This document shows positions 25,388 through 34,600 of a stretch of 40,582 bases of DNA, piece by piece. How positions within the stretch are numbered: the stretch's first letter is position 1; each line of letters opens with the position of its first letter. Source of the stretch: an uncultured Lachnospiraceae bacterium (lineage in GTDB: Bacteria; Bacillota; Clostridia; Lachnospirales; Lachnospiraceae); the NCBI GenBank assembly GCA_910586275.1, contig CAJUIM010000015.1:1-40582 (forward strand), written 5' to 3'. A program made the position numbers and the translations under genes. The notes below the pieces were generated by a model that worked only from the letters and a program-made list of their open reading frames with translations, was not told the origin of the DNA and did not search any database.

Positions 25388-25416
25388 TTGACGGAAGGAA
25401 AGTAAAATGGTATAGT
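25388..25416 (+). promoter_or_regulatory. Promoter for the CNNM/CorC-yebC group
   Basis: TTGACG (25388-25393) and TATAGT (25411-25416) are spaced by 17 bp. The promoter lies just after the long palindrome, supporting a transcript boundary there. Confidence 0.65.
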
Positions 25417-25458
25417 TTACAGTGATATTTTATATGAAATACAAAAGGAGATGGGATT

Positions 25459-26823
25459 ATGGACGATGGCGGGCCTACTGCCAGTATTATTCTGTTTATA
25501 TTGCTGATTCTTACCGATATGTTTTTTTACGGATTCGGTGCGGCAATTCACGGGCTGAATGCAAAAGATATTGAGAAGCGGGAGAAGGAAGAGAAGGACA
25601 GAAAATCAAGGCGGCTGGCGGAGATTATTGACAATCCGGAAAAGTATGTCAATACGGTGCAGCTGATTGTCACGCTGATCAATATTATTATGGGCGGGGT
25701 TTATCTTGGGCTCTGGCTGAAGAACATCCGCCGGCTGGTAGAAAAGTATATGACAGGGAATGCTGCGGGCGTAGTGCCGGAAGGGATGGAAATTGTGGGG
25801 GCGGTATCGCTGGCACTTACGGTGATTATGCTTCTGTACATATTGTTGACCTTTGGGGTGCTGCTGCCAAAGAAAGTGGCATCCAGATATCCGGACAAGT
25901 GGGCATATATGTGCATAGGGCCGGTATATTGCGTGATGAAAGCGCTGAGTCCGTTTACCGGGCTTGTGACGGTGAGCACGGTCGGCATCCTGCGGCTGTT
26001 CGGCATGAAAGAGGACGAAGGGCTGACGGATGTGACGGAAGAAGAAATCATATCCATGGTGAACGAGGGGCATGAACAGGGTGTCCTGCAGGCGGCAGAG
26101 GCAGAGATGATTACGAATATATTCGAATTCGGCGACAAGGAAGCGCAGGATATTATGATTCACAGGGGAGATATGGTCTGTGTGGAAGCGGAACTGTCTT
26201 TGCGGGAGGCCATTGAATTTATGCTGGAAACCAACAACAGCCGGTTTCCGGTTTATGAGGAAAATGTGGATCATATTATCGGAATACTGCATGTGCGTGA
26301 TGCAATGCGGCTGCAATTTAACGGAGCCGAGTCAGACTGCCCGGTGAGGGATATGGAAGGGCTTCTGAGGGAGCCGGTGTTTATTCCCGAAACGAAGAAT
26401 ATAGACGGTTTGTTTCAGATGATGCAGTCTTCCAAGACACAGATGGTCATTGTGGTGGACGAATACGGGCAGACATCGGGGCTGCTGGCCATGGAGGATA
26501 TTTTGGAAGAAATTGTGGGCAACCTGATGGATGAATATGACGAAGACGAAGAGTACATTGAAGCTACGGACAATGCAGGCGAATATATCATAGAGGGAAA
26601 GATGCCGCTGCGGGATTTGGAGGAACGGTTCGGCATATGTTTTCAGGAGGAGGAATTTGAGACGCTGAACGGTTTCCTGATAGCCAAGATGGACAAGATC
26701 CCGGAAGAAAACGAAGAATTTGAAGTGGACGTGGACGGCTATAATTTCAGGATATTGTCGGTAGAGAATAAAATGATACAGAGTGTTTTGGTCACACGGA
26801 TCAGAAACGAGGACAAAAACTAA
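25459..26823 (+). CDS. CNNM / CorC (hemolysin C-like) membrane protein
   Basis: The 454-residue protein has an N-terminal DUF21-type membrane domain with helices near residues 8-28, 65-90 and 112-140. A cytoplasmic CBS pair follows at about 205-350 (DIMIHRGDMVCV, RFPVYEENVDHIIGILHVRDAM, QMVIVVDEYGQTSGLLAMEDILEEIVG). A CorC/HlyC domain forms the end at about 365-450. Members are linked to magnesium or other divalent-cation export; the old name hemolysin does not imply toxicity. AAAGGAG precedes ATG 25459, and yebC begins 20 bp after it. Confidence 0.92.
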   Translation: MDDGGPTASIILFILLILTDMFFYGFGAAIHGLNAKDIEKREKEEKDRKSRRLAEIIDNPEKYVNTVQLIVTLINIIMGGVYLGLWLKNIRRLVEKYMTGNAAGVVPEGMEIVGAVSLALTVIMLLYILLTFGVLLPKKVASRYPDKWAYMCIGPVYCVMKALSPFTGLVTVSTVGILRLFGMKEDEGLTDVTEEEIISMVNEGHEQGVLQAAEAEMITNIFEFGDKEAQDIMIHRGDMVCVEAELSLREAIEFMLETNNSRFPVYEENVDHIIGILHVRDAMRLQFNGAESDCPVRDMEGLLREPVFIPETKNIDGLFQMMQSSKTQMVIVVDEYGQTSGLLAMEDILEEIVGNLMDEYDEDEEYIEATDNAGEYIIEGKMPLRDLEERFGICFQEEEFETLNGFLIAKMDKIPEENEEFEVDVDGYNFRILSVENKMIQSVLVTRIRNEDKN

Positions 26824-26843
26824 AACCAGAAGGAGATAAAAAA

Positions 26844-27572
26844 ATGTCAGGACATTCAAAATTTGCAAATATTAAGCATAAGAAAGAAAAGAACGATGCG
26901 GCAAAGGGGAAAATCTTTACGATTATCGGAAGGGAAATTGCGGTAGCGGTAAAAGAAGGGGGGCCGGATCCGTCCAATAACTTTAAGCTGGCACAGGTGA
27001 TTGCAAAAGCCAAATCCAATAATATGCCCAACGATACCATTGAGCGGGGCATTAAGAAAGCGGCGGGCGACGTAGGAAACGTAAATTATAAATATGTGAC
27101 TTATGAAGGCTATGGGCCTAACGGCATAGCCATCATTGTGGATGCGCTGACGGATAATCAGAACCGTACGGCGGCAAATATCAGGAATGCATTTACCAAG
27201 GGGCAGGGCAGCATCGGTACCCCCGGCTGTGTTTCCTTTATGTTTGATAAGAAAGGGCAGATTATCATTGATAAGGAAGAATGTTCCCTGGAGGCTGACG
27301 ACCTGATGATGATGGCTTTGGATGCCGGGGCAGAAGATTTTGCGGAAGAAGAGGATAGTTATGAGATACTGACTGATCCGGACAGCTTTGAAGAGGTGAG
27401 GAAAGCCATAGAAGAGGCAGGGATAGAGATGATTTCTGCGGAAGTCACAATGATCCCGCAGAATTATGTGGAAGTGACTGACGAAACGGCACTGAAAAAT
27501 CTGCAGAGGACATTGGATCTGCTGGATGAGGACGACGATGTGCAGGCAGTGTACCATAACTGGGATGAATAA
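26844..27572 (+). CDS. yebC: YebC/PmpR-family protein (TACO1-like)
   Basis: MSGHSKFANIKHKKEKNDAAKGKIFT is the diagnostic start of this family, and the 242 residues match its normal size. It is a three-domain cytoplasmic protein. Members are described as DNA-binding regulators, and more recently as factors relieving ribosome stalling at proline-rich stretches; which applies here cannot be read from sequence. GAAGGAGA precedes ATG 26844. It probably shares a transcript with the CNNM gene. Confidence 0.95.
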   Translation: MSGHSKFANIKHKKEKNDAAKGKIFTIIGREIAVAVKEGGPDPSNNFKLAQVIAKAKSNNMPNDTIERGIKKAAGDVGNVNYKYVTYEGYGPNGIAIIVDALTDNQNRTAANIRNAFTKGQGSIGTPGCVSFMFDKKGQIIIDKEECSLEADDLMMMALDAGAEDFAEEEDSYEILTDPDSFEEVRKAIEEAGIEMISAEVTMIPQNYVEVTDETALKNLQRTLDLLDEDDDVQAVYHNWDE

Positions 27573-27585
27573 GGGATTCTGAAAT

Positions 27586-27654
27586 ATCAGGAATCTTAAA
27601 ACTCAAAGATAAGGAATCTTCAAAACCAAATATTAGGAATCTTCAAACATAGGG
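27586..27654 (+). repeat. Three tandem 23-bp repeats between yebC and metY
   Basis: Units begin at 27586, 27609 and 27632 and share the core AGGAATCTT-N-AAA. The second and third are closest. The array fills nearly the whole gap and ends right at the AAGGGG ribosome site of the next gene. It might be a binding array, a leader element or simple slippage repeats. Confidence 0.8.
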
Positions 27655-27670
27655 AAGGGGCTGGCATAAG

Positions 27671-28972
27671 ATGGGAAAAGAGCATGGGGAAAGAGAGAAC
27701 TACGGAAAAGGCACCATATGCATTCAGTCGGGATGGAAACCGAAGAACGGGGAGCCACGGGTGCTTCCTATTTATCAGAGCACGACATTCAAATATGAGA
27801 CTTCGGAGCAGATGGGCAGGCTGTTTGATTTGGAGGAAAGCGGTTTTTTCTATACCCGTCTGCAGAATCCGACCAATGAGTATGTGGCACAGAAAATCTG
27901 CGAATTGGAAGGCGGCGCCGCTGCCATGCTGACCTCCTCGGGACAGGCGGCAAATTATTATGCGGTCTTCAATATCTGTGAGGCAGGTTCCCATGTGGTG
28001 ATGTCTTCCACCATATACGGAGGTACCTTTAACCTGCTGACGGTGACAATGAAGAAAATGGGCATAGAGTGTACCGTAGTGGATCCCGACGCGCCGGAAG
28101 AAGAATTGGAAAAGGCATTCCGGGAAAATACCAGATGTGTTTTGGCGGAAACAATTGCGAATCCTGCTTTGGTAGTATTGGATATTGAGAAATTTGCAAA
28201 GCTGGCGCATGCCCATCAGGTTCCTTTGATTGTGGACAATACATTTGCGACGCCGATTAACTGCAATCCGTTTCTGTGGGGAGCCGATATCGTGACCCAT
28301 TCCACTACAAAATATATGGACGGACACGGAATGTGCGTAGGCGGTGCAATCGTGGATTCCGGTAACTTTGACTGGACGGCCTGTCCGGAAAAATATCCGG
28401 GCCTTTGTGAGCCGGATGAGTCATATCACGGCATTACCTATACGGAAAAATTCGGGAAGCTGGCATATATCACAAAGGCAACTTCCCAGCTGATGCGGGA
28501 TCTGGGAGCCATTCAGTCCCCGCAGAATGCTTTTCTGCTGAATGTGGGGCTGGAAACACTGCACCTGAGAGTGCCGAGGCACTGCGAGAATGCTTTGAAG
28601 GCAGCGGAATATCTGGAAGGGCATGAAAAGGTGGCATGGGTGAATTATCCCGGGCTGAAGGGAAATAAATATTACGGGCTGGCACAGAAATATATGCCTA
28701 ACGGTACTTGCGGCGTGATTTCCTTTGGCTTAAAGGGCGGGAGAACTGCGGCTTCGGAAATGATGGATCATCTGCAGCTGGCGGCAATCGTGACGCATGT
28801 GGCGGATGCACGCACATGTGTGCTTCATCCGGCCAGCCATACACACAGACAGATGAATGACGGACAGCTGAAAGAAGCAGGCGTTGCGCCCGATTTGATC
28901 CGGCTTTCCGTGGGGATCGAGAACGCGGAGGATATTATCAGTGATCTGGAGCAGGCACTCCGTAAGGTATAG
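27671..28972 (+). CDS. metY: O-acetylhomoserine sulfhydrylase (aminocarboxypropyltransferase)
   Basis: This PLP enzyme of the Cys/Met metabolism family would make homocysteine from O-acetylhomoserine and sulfide. The PLP lysine is Lys214 in THSTTKYMDGHG, with SSGQAA (phosphate grip), YTRLQNPTNEYV near the start and DNTFATP for the aspartate that holds the ring. The 433-residue length fits MetY better than methionine gamma-lyase or MetB (about 380-400). No SAM riboswitch fits in the 98-bp upstream gap, which is filled by 23-bp repeats. Substrate choice within the family is the main uncertainty. Confidence 0.88.
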   Translation: MGKEHGERENYGKGTICIQSGWKPKNGEPRVLPIYQSTTFKYETSEQMGRLFDLEESGFFYTRLQNPTNEYVAQKICELEGGAAAMLTSSGQAANYYAVFNICEAGSHVVMSSTIYGGTFNLLTVTMKKMGIECTVVDPDAPEEELEKAFRENTRCVLAETIANPALVVLDIEKFAKLAHAHQVPLIVDNTFATPINCNPFLWGADIVTHSTTKYMDGHGMCVGGAIVDSGNFDWTACPEKYPGLCEPDESYHGITYTEKFGKLAYITKATSQLMRDLGAIQSPQNAFLLNVGLETLHLRVPRHCENALKAAEYLEGHEKVAWVNYPGLKGNKYYGLAQKYMPNGTCGVISFGLKGGRTAASEMMDHLQLAAIVTHVADARTCVLHPASHTHRQMNDGQLKEAGVAPDLIRLSVGIENAEDIISDLEQALRKV

Positions 28973-29003
28973 GCCGTAACGTGCAGGCCGTAAGGAAAGG
29001 GAT

Positions 29004-30644
29004 ATGAAGAAGGAAAAAAACTGGTTGAGTTATCCGTTATGGCTGCTTTATGCCTTGGTTACGGTTTCTTATGCGGCGGCATGCCTGATGGGAGGCTGTG
29101 TCTTTGCCGGAGGTTTCGGGTATTATATGGCAGGCGGAGTCCTTATGCTGGCGTTTGGCGGGGTTGCCGGAATATGGTTCGTGGGTCATCGGCTGGCCGG
29201 CCAGCTAGGAGAGAAGCTTTCGGGCTTCCGGCTGAAAAAGACGGCTGAGTTATTTGTGGTGCTGTTGTTGTGTGCGGCGGCTGTGGGACTGCGTCTGTAT
29301 CTTATGGCACGGTATGACGGAACGGTAGGAGGCAGTGAATTTTATGATATGGCATCGGTAAAGGCCGGCGGGGGAGTGCCTTGGATAGCGCATGGCGCTT
29401 CCCGCATATATGCATGGACATTGGCCATAGTGCTGTCCTTTGCCGGCAATAAGCCGCTTGCGGGTGTGGTGCTGCAGATTCTGCTGCAGGTTTTTGGCAT
29501 GTTTGTTTTTTATTATGCGGTACGGCTTCTGACCGGTCGGGCGGAAGCCTTTTTTGGGTCAGCCCTTTTGGCTTTTGCCCCGGAAATATCCCGCGGGATA
29601 TTTACGCTATCGCCGGAACCGCTTTATTTTCTGCTCTACATGGCCATCCTGCTTTTGTGCGGCTTTTCTGTGAAAAAGGGATACGAAAAAGATCTTTCTG
29701 AGGCAAATGCCCAAATAACGGAAGCAGGCCCGGCCGGGGCATGCAGTAAAAGGGCGGCAGGGAAGGGAAATCGGAGAAAATACGGACTGTCCGTATTATG
29801 CGGCATAAGCATCGGCTTAGCCGGATATTTGGATTTATTCGGCTGGACGATGCTGTTTTTTGCGGGCAGCGTAAGCATGCGGAGGAAGACGGAAGACAGT
29901 AAAAGAGGAGTTTTCCTGCGGATGCCGTATTTGCTTTGTATTTTGGCGGCCTTTCTGGCGGCGGCTGCTTTTTTCGGAATGGATGCGGCGGCCGGAGGGC
30001 ATTCCTATAGAGAAACCTTGTCTGCATGGCTGTCGCATCCGTTGTCCGGATTTTCCCTGCGGACGGGGATAGGGGACATAATGGGAATGGACTTTTTCCG
30101 GGTATCTCCGGCTAAGCTGCTGATCTGTTTCTGCGGGGCATTCGGTATTGTGGGGTTCTGGTTCCGGAAAACGGCGGAACAGGATAGGTGGATTTTATTG
30201 TTTCTGATTCTTTTGTCTTTCCGGCTGACGGGCTTAAACAGTATGGGGGACAGTACATTCATGATGGCAGTATGGGGAGTTCTGGCCGGCATCGGCATCT
30301 GCTCTATGGGAAGGCAGCAGGCAGCAGCGCATCCGGCAGGAATGCTTTCGGCGGAAAGTGGTTTTGCGGGCATGCCTTCCGCGGGGACGGAGAGGGAGAA
30401 AACGGTTGGGCAGAAGGACGGAACAGAGGCTCAGACAGCAGCTGCGGGCATCGTAGGCGAAGGAGAGCAGGGAGAAAAAGAGGTGCCGGCAGACGGAAAG
30501 CCGAAAGTGAAACTGATCGAGAATCCGCTGCCTTTGCCTAAAAAGCATGTAAGACGGGAAATGAACTATGCGAAGGAGATAAAAAGCGACGAAATGGAGT
30601 TTGACCTTTCCGTTCAGGAAGAGGATGATTTCGATATTGACTGA
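29004..30644 (+). CDS. Polytopic membrane protein, glycosyltransferase-like
   Basis: The 546-residue product has around ten hydrophobic helices over residues 10-440. A soluble low-complexity stretch follows, then a conserved-looking acidic tail with KLIENPLPLPKKHVRREMNYA and DDFDID. Architecture resembles PMT/ArnT-type (GT39 or GT83-like) glycosyltransferases that use lipid-linked sugars, and residues 105-125 (MARYDGTVGGSEFYDM) occupy the place of their first extracellular loop. The expected acidic pair there is not clear, so catalytic activity is uncertain. GGAAAGGG precedes ATG 29004. It begins 31 bp after metY and is followed by tepA after 105 bp in which nothing else was seen. Confidence 0.7.
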   Translation: MKKEKNWLSYPLWLLYALVTVSYAAACLMGGCVFAGGFGYYMAGGVLMLAFGGVAGIWFVGHRLAGQLGEKLSGFRLKKTAELFVVLLLCAAAVGLRLYLMARYDGTVGGSEFYDMASVKAGGGVPWIAHGASRIYAWTLAIVLSFAGNKPLAGVVLQILLQVFGMFVFYYAVRLLTGRAEAFFGSALLAFAPEISRGIFTLSPEPLYFLLYMAILLLCGFSVKKGYEKDLSEANAQITEAGPAGACSKRAAGKGNRRKYGLSVLCGISIGLAGYLDLFGWTMLFFAGSVSMRRKTEDSKRGVFLRMPYLLCILAAFLAAAAFFGMDAAAGGHSYRETLSAWLSHPLSGFSLRTGIGDIMGMDFFRVSPAKLLICFCGAFGIVGFWFRKTAEQDRWILLFLILLSFRLTGLNSMGDSTFMMAVWGVLAGIGICSMGRQQAAAHPAGMLSAESGFAGMPSAGTEREKTVGQKDGTEAQTAAAGIVGEGEQGEKEVPADGKPKVKLIENPLPLPKKHVRREMNYAKEIKSDEMEFDLSVQEEDDFDID

Positions 30645-30749
30645 AGACGAAAAATAAGTATAAAAATAAGATTTCCAGGCAGACTAGAAAGAAAAGATGC
30701 CGGTTCCTGCAAGCGGGGACGCGGCCGGGACACAAAAAAGGAGAATGCC

Positions 30750-31481
30750 ATGGGAAATCAGAAATCGAAAGGTGCGAAAAACGAAGACACCAGAGAAAAA
30801 GAGAACGGGAAAAAGGCCGATGAGGAAAAGCAGCGGGACGAAAGAATTGAAAAAACCGGTCAGGTGACTTTGGATAAGAACGAGCGGAAGCATAAAATTC
30901 ATCTGATTACGATTATCGGGGAAGTGGAGGGACATGATAATCTGAACAGCAGTTCCAAAACCACCAAATATGAACATATCCTGCCGGAACTGGCGGCCAT
31001 AGAGGACAGCAGCGATGTGGACGGCGTGCTGATTCTGCTGAACACTATGGGAGGGGATGTGGAGGCAGGACTGGCCATTGCGGAAATGATTGCTTCATTA
31101 AGCAAGCCTACGGTTTCGTTAGTGCTGGGCGGGAGTCATTCCATAGGGGTGCCCATTGCGGCCAGCACGGACTATTCTTATATTGTGCCTACCGGAACTA
31201 TGGTTATCCATCCGGTACGGATGAACGGGATGGTGATAGGCGTACCGCAGACTTTTGACTATTTTAAGCAGATTCAGAACCGGATTACCGGTTTTGTATG
31301 CAGTCACTGCAAAATAAGCAAATCCAGACTGGAAGAACTGATGATGGAAACCGGCGTGCTGACTAAAGATGTAGGGACTATATTGGTAGGGCAGGAAGCG
31401 GTGAATGAAGGGATAATCAATGATGTAGGGGGAATCAGGGAGGCGCTGGCTCATCTTCACGAAATGATTGATGACAATTAG
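30750..31481 (+). CDS. tepA: ClpP-like serine protease, TepA family
   Basis: This crotonase/ClpP-fold protein has the nucleophile Ser131 in GGSHSIG and His154 in MVIHPVR, with TMGGDVEAGLAIAEMI forming the oxyanion side. The first ~45 residues are a charged, Lys/Glu-rich tail and not a signal peptide. In Bacillus, tepA lies close upstream of spoIIIE, and here ftsK/spoIIIE comes next as well. TepA-type proteins are proposed to degrade peptides such as signal peptides or to act in sporulation; evidence is limited. AAAAGGAG precedes ATG 30750. Confidence 0.9.
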   Translation: MGNQKSKGAKNEDTREKENGKKADEEKQRDERIEKTGQVTLDKNERKHKIHLITIIGEVEGHDNLNSSSKTTKYEHILPELAAIEDSSDVDGVLILLNTMGGDVEAGLAIAEMIASLSKPTVSLVLGGSHSIGVPIAASTDYSYIVPTGTMVIHPVRMNGMVIGVPQTFDYFKQIQNRITGFVCSHCKISKSRLEELMMETGVLTKDVGTILVGQEAVNEGIINDVGGIREALAHLHEMIDDN

Positions 31482-31499
31482 CTTTTTAGATGCTATACT
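31471..31499 (+). promoter_or_regulatory. Promoter at the end of tepA, for a structured leader RNA and ftsK
   Basis: ATGACA (31471-31476) and TATACT (31494-31499) are 17 bp apart; the -35 box overlaps the last codons of tepA. Transcription would begin near 31506, just before a long paired region, leaving a ~175-nt leader in front of ftsK. Confidence 0.6.
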
Positions 31500-31505
31500 A
31501 TAGAA

Positions 31506-31660
31506 ATTGGATAAGCTGCGCACTGATGTCAGTAAGATAAGCCGCCGCCTGTTTCCGAAGTCCTATCTTTGATTGAGACGCGTTTTTGCTCCGCGGCAAA
31601 CGCAGGGGGACCAAGGCTAACATTATTCTTAACGGAAAGACATTGTTGCGCACAGATGCA
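31506..31660 (+). ncRNA. Candidate structured RNA or leader upstream of ftsK, rod-shaped
   Basis: TGCGCACTGATGTC (31517-31530) can pair with GACATTGTTGCGCA (31639-31652) with G-U pairs and one mismatch. Further in, AGTAAGATAAGCC (31531-31543) faces GGCT (31615-31618) and TTCTTAAC (31626-31633) across a bulge. GTCC (31560-31563) faces GGAC (31608-31611). GCGTTTTTGC (31580-31589) and GCAAACGC (31596-31603) form the tip. A promoter points into it. A single long hairpin with a central open region of about 150 nt recalls 6S RNA, but no terminator follows and no 6S sequence motif was confirmed. It could equally be an ftsK leader. Confidence 0.4.
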
Positions 31661-31681
31661 TAAGTATGGGAGGCATGTAGT

Positions 31682-34600
31682 ATGGCATCCGGACAGGGTA
31701 GCAGAAACAGTACAAAAAAAAGTACGGGAAAGAAAGGCACATCGGGAAGGAGTCCCCGCGGGACATCCGGGAAAGGGAAAAGTACATCCGCAGGCAGGGC
31801 GGTAAGGCGGAGCGAGCCGATGGATGTTGCAATTAAGCATGAGGTGATGCTGATAGCGGTATTTGCCATGGCGGTTTTTCTGTTTTTATGTAATTTCGGC
31901 ATAGTGGGCGTGATGGGAGATATAGTCAGCAATGTAATGTTCGGCATTTTAGGACTGACATCCTATGTTGCGCCGATTTTGTTTTTCCTTGCAGTTGCTT
32001 TCGGCATCTCGAATAAGGGGAACAGCATTGCCGTCAGGAAGCTGGTGGCAGCCGTCATATTGTTCCTGCTGATTGGGATGGGCTGCGACTTAATGACAGG
32101 GGCGTGGAGCGAGAATTCCTTCTACAGTGCGAAGGCATTATTTGAGCGCTGCAGCAGGGATCATAACGGCGGAGGCCTGATCGGGGGGACGCTGGCTTTC
32201 CTTTCCTACCATTTTCTGTCCATGGTGGGGACGGCCTTGCTGATTATAGTCTTGGCTGTTATCTGCTTGGTCATCATAACGGAGAAATCCGTTATGAACG
32301 GAGTGAGGAGCAGGGGACAGCGCGTCTATGAAAGGACAAGGGAAGATGCTTATAACCGCAGGGAACGTGCCCAAAAGAGACGGGAAGAGCAGGAGCGGCT
32401 CCGCAGGGACAGAGAGGAAGAGAGAAGGATAAGGAAAGAGGCCGAAGAGGACGAGAAGATTCTCCGGATGGATAAACGGGTATCCGGGGTTATGCTGGAT
32501 ACCACACTGACGGTAAAGGAAGAGAAAGAGAGCAATGCGCATCTTAGGGACGATATACATGAAATTGTCCTGACCGATTTGGATGAGTCGGAAATCAAAG
32601 AAGAGGAAGTGATGGCGGAAAGAGCCGGGGATGAGGAAATGCTGCCGGATCTGAGTCAGATACATATCACATCCGCCTATCAGGCAGCGGAGGAAGAAAC
32701 GGCGGAACAGATGCTGCCGGCGGAAAGCCCTGAAGGATCCGGTCCGGAGGTTTCTTCCGACAGAGCCGGGAAGAACGGATATGCGGCGGGCTATTCGTAT
32801 TCTGAGACAGCTTTTTCGGGCGGAACGGAGCAGGATGGCCGGGTTACGGCTTTTTCGGACGTAACAGAGGCAGCGGGTCAGGCGATGTTTTATGGGGACG
32901 GAGCGGAGGCAGCCGGCCGGGCGATGCCTTATGGGGACGTAACGGAGGCAGCCGGCCGGGCGATGTTTTATGGGGACGGAGCGGAGGCAGCGGGCCGGGC
33001 GATGCCTTATGCGGGCAGAACGGAAGCAGCGGGCCGGGCGATGCCTTATGCGGGCAGAACGGAAGCGGCCGGTCAAGGGAATGCTTCTTCCGATGACGGG
33101 ACAGAGGAAATGAGTCCGAACGGGACGGAACGGGTGCGCCCCGCTGCCAGGCCGGCCGTAAAAGAGGGCATGGGAGACGGAAAGGCACAGGCATCCTGGA
33201 AAGCAGAGGCAGCAGTGCCGAAGAAATATATCTTCCCTTCCCTGAATCTGCTGAAGAAGGGAGCGGGATCCGGAAACGGTGATTCTGCCGTCCAGCTTAA
33301 GCAGACGGCCATCCATCTGCAGAAAACATTGGCCACTTTCGGCGTGCGGGTGACGATTACGGATATCAGCCAGGGACCCACCGTCACAAGATATGAACTG
33401 CAGCCGGAGCAGGGGGTTAAGGTCAGCAAGATAGTGGGCCTGGCGGATGACATTAAGCTGAATTTGGCTGCCACGGATATTCGCATAGAGGCTCCCATAC
33501 CCGGGAAAGCGGCGGTAGGCATAGAAGTCCCCAACAAGGAAAATTCCGTAGTGGCCTTGCGTGAATTATTGGAATCCAAAGAATTCCGGGATTTTTCTTC
33601 CAATCTTGCCTTTGCGGTAGGGAAGGATATCGGGGGAAAGACGGTAGTGGCGGACATTGCCCGCATGCCCCATATGCTTATAGCCGGCTCCACCGGTTCC
33701 GGTAAATCGGTATGCATCAATACCCTGATTATGAGTATTTTGTATAAAGCACATCCGGATGACGTGAAGCTGATCATGGTGGACCCGAAAGTGGTGGAAT
33801 TAAGCGTCTATAACGGCATTCCTCATTTGATGATACCGGTGGTGACGGATCCGAAGAAGGCCGCGGCGGCACTGCACTGGGGCGTGGCGGAAATGACGGA
33901 ACGTTATAAGAAATTTGCGGATTTCAATGTGCGGGATTTAAAGGGATACAATAAGGCGGTGGAGACAATGAAGGAAAGGGGCGAGGATGCCCCTGCCAAA
34001 ATGCCGCAGATAATCATTATCGTGGACGAGTTGGCCGATCTGATGATGGTTTCGCCGGGAGAGGTGGAAGAGTCTATCTGCCGTCTGGCGCAGCTGGCCA
34101 GGGCGGCGGGCATTCACTTGGTGATTGCCACACAGCGGCCTTCCGTGGATGTCATCACAGGGCTGATTAAGGCAAACATGCCAAGCCGGGTTGCCTTTGC
34201 GGTTTCCAGCAGCGTGGATTCCCGGACAATTCTGGACATGAACGGGGCAGAGAAGCTTTTGGGCAAGGGCGATATGCTGTTTTATCCGCAGGGATATCCA
34301 AAGCCGGCCAGAGTCCAAGGGGCTTTTGTTTCCGACTCAGAGGTGTCGGACGTAGTGGACTTCTTGAAAAATCAGGCTATTGGAAATGTGTACAGCGAAG
34401 ATGTGGAAGCGCAGATTAAGACGATGGGCACTGCCTCACCTCAGGGCGGAGGCAGTGAAGGTGGCAATTTTGATCAATATTTTGCGGAAGCCGGGAAATT
34501 TATCATTGAAAAGGATAAGGCATCTATCGGAATGCTGCAGAGAGTGTTCAAGATTGGCTTTAACCGGGCGGCGCGGATCATGGATCAATTGTGTGAGGCA

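Noticed and set aside
27671..28972. Methionine gamma-lyase or cystathionine synthase
   Set aside because: These share the PLP motifs, but the 433-residue length and extra central insertion fit O-acetylhomoserine sulfhydrylase better. The alternative is not fully excluded.
32138..33316. Minus-strand frame with Arg/His-rich repeats
   Set aside because: The repeats are the antisense of the 39-bp array in ftsK; there is no start signal and the ftsK frame is certain.
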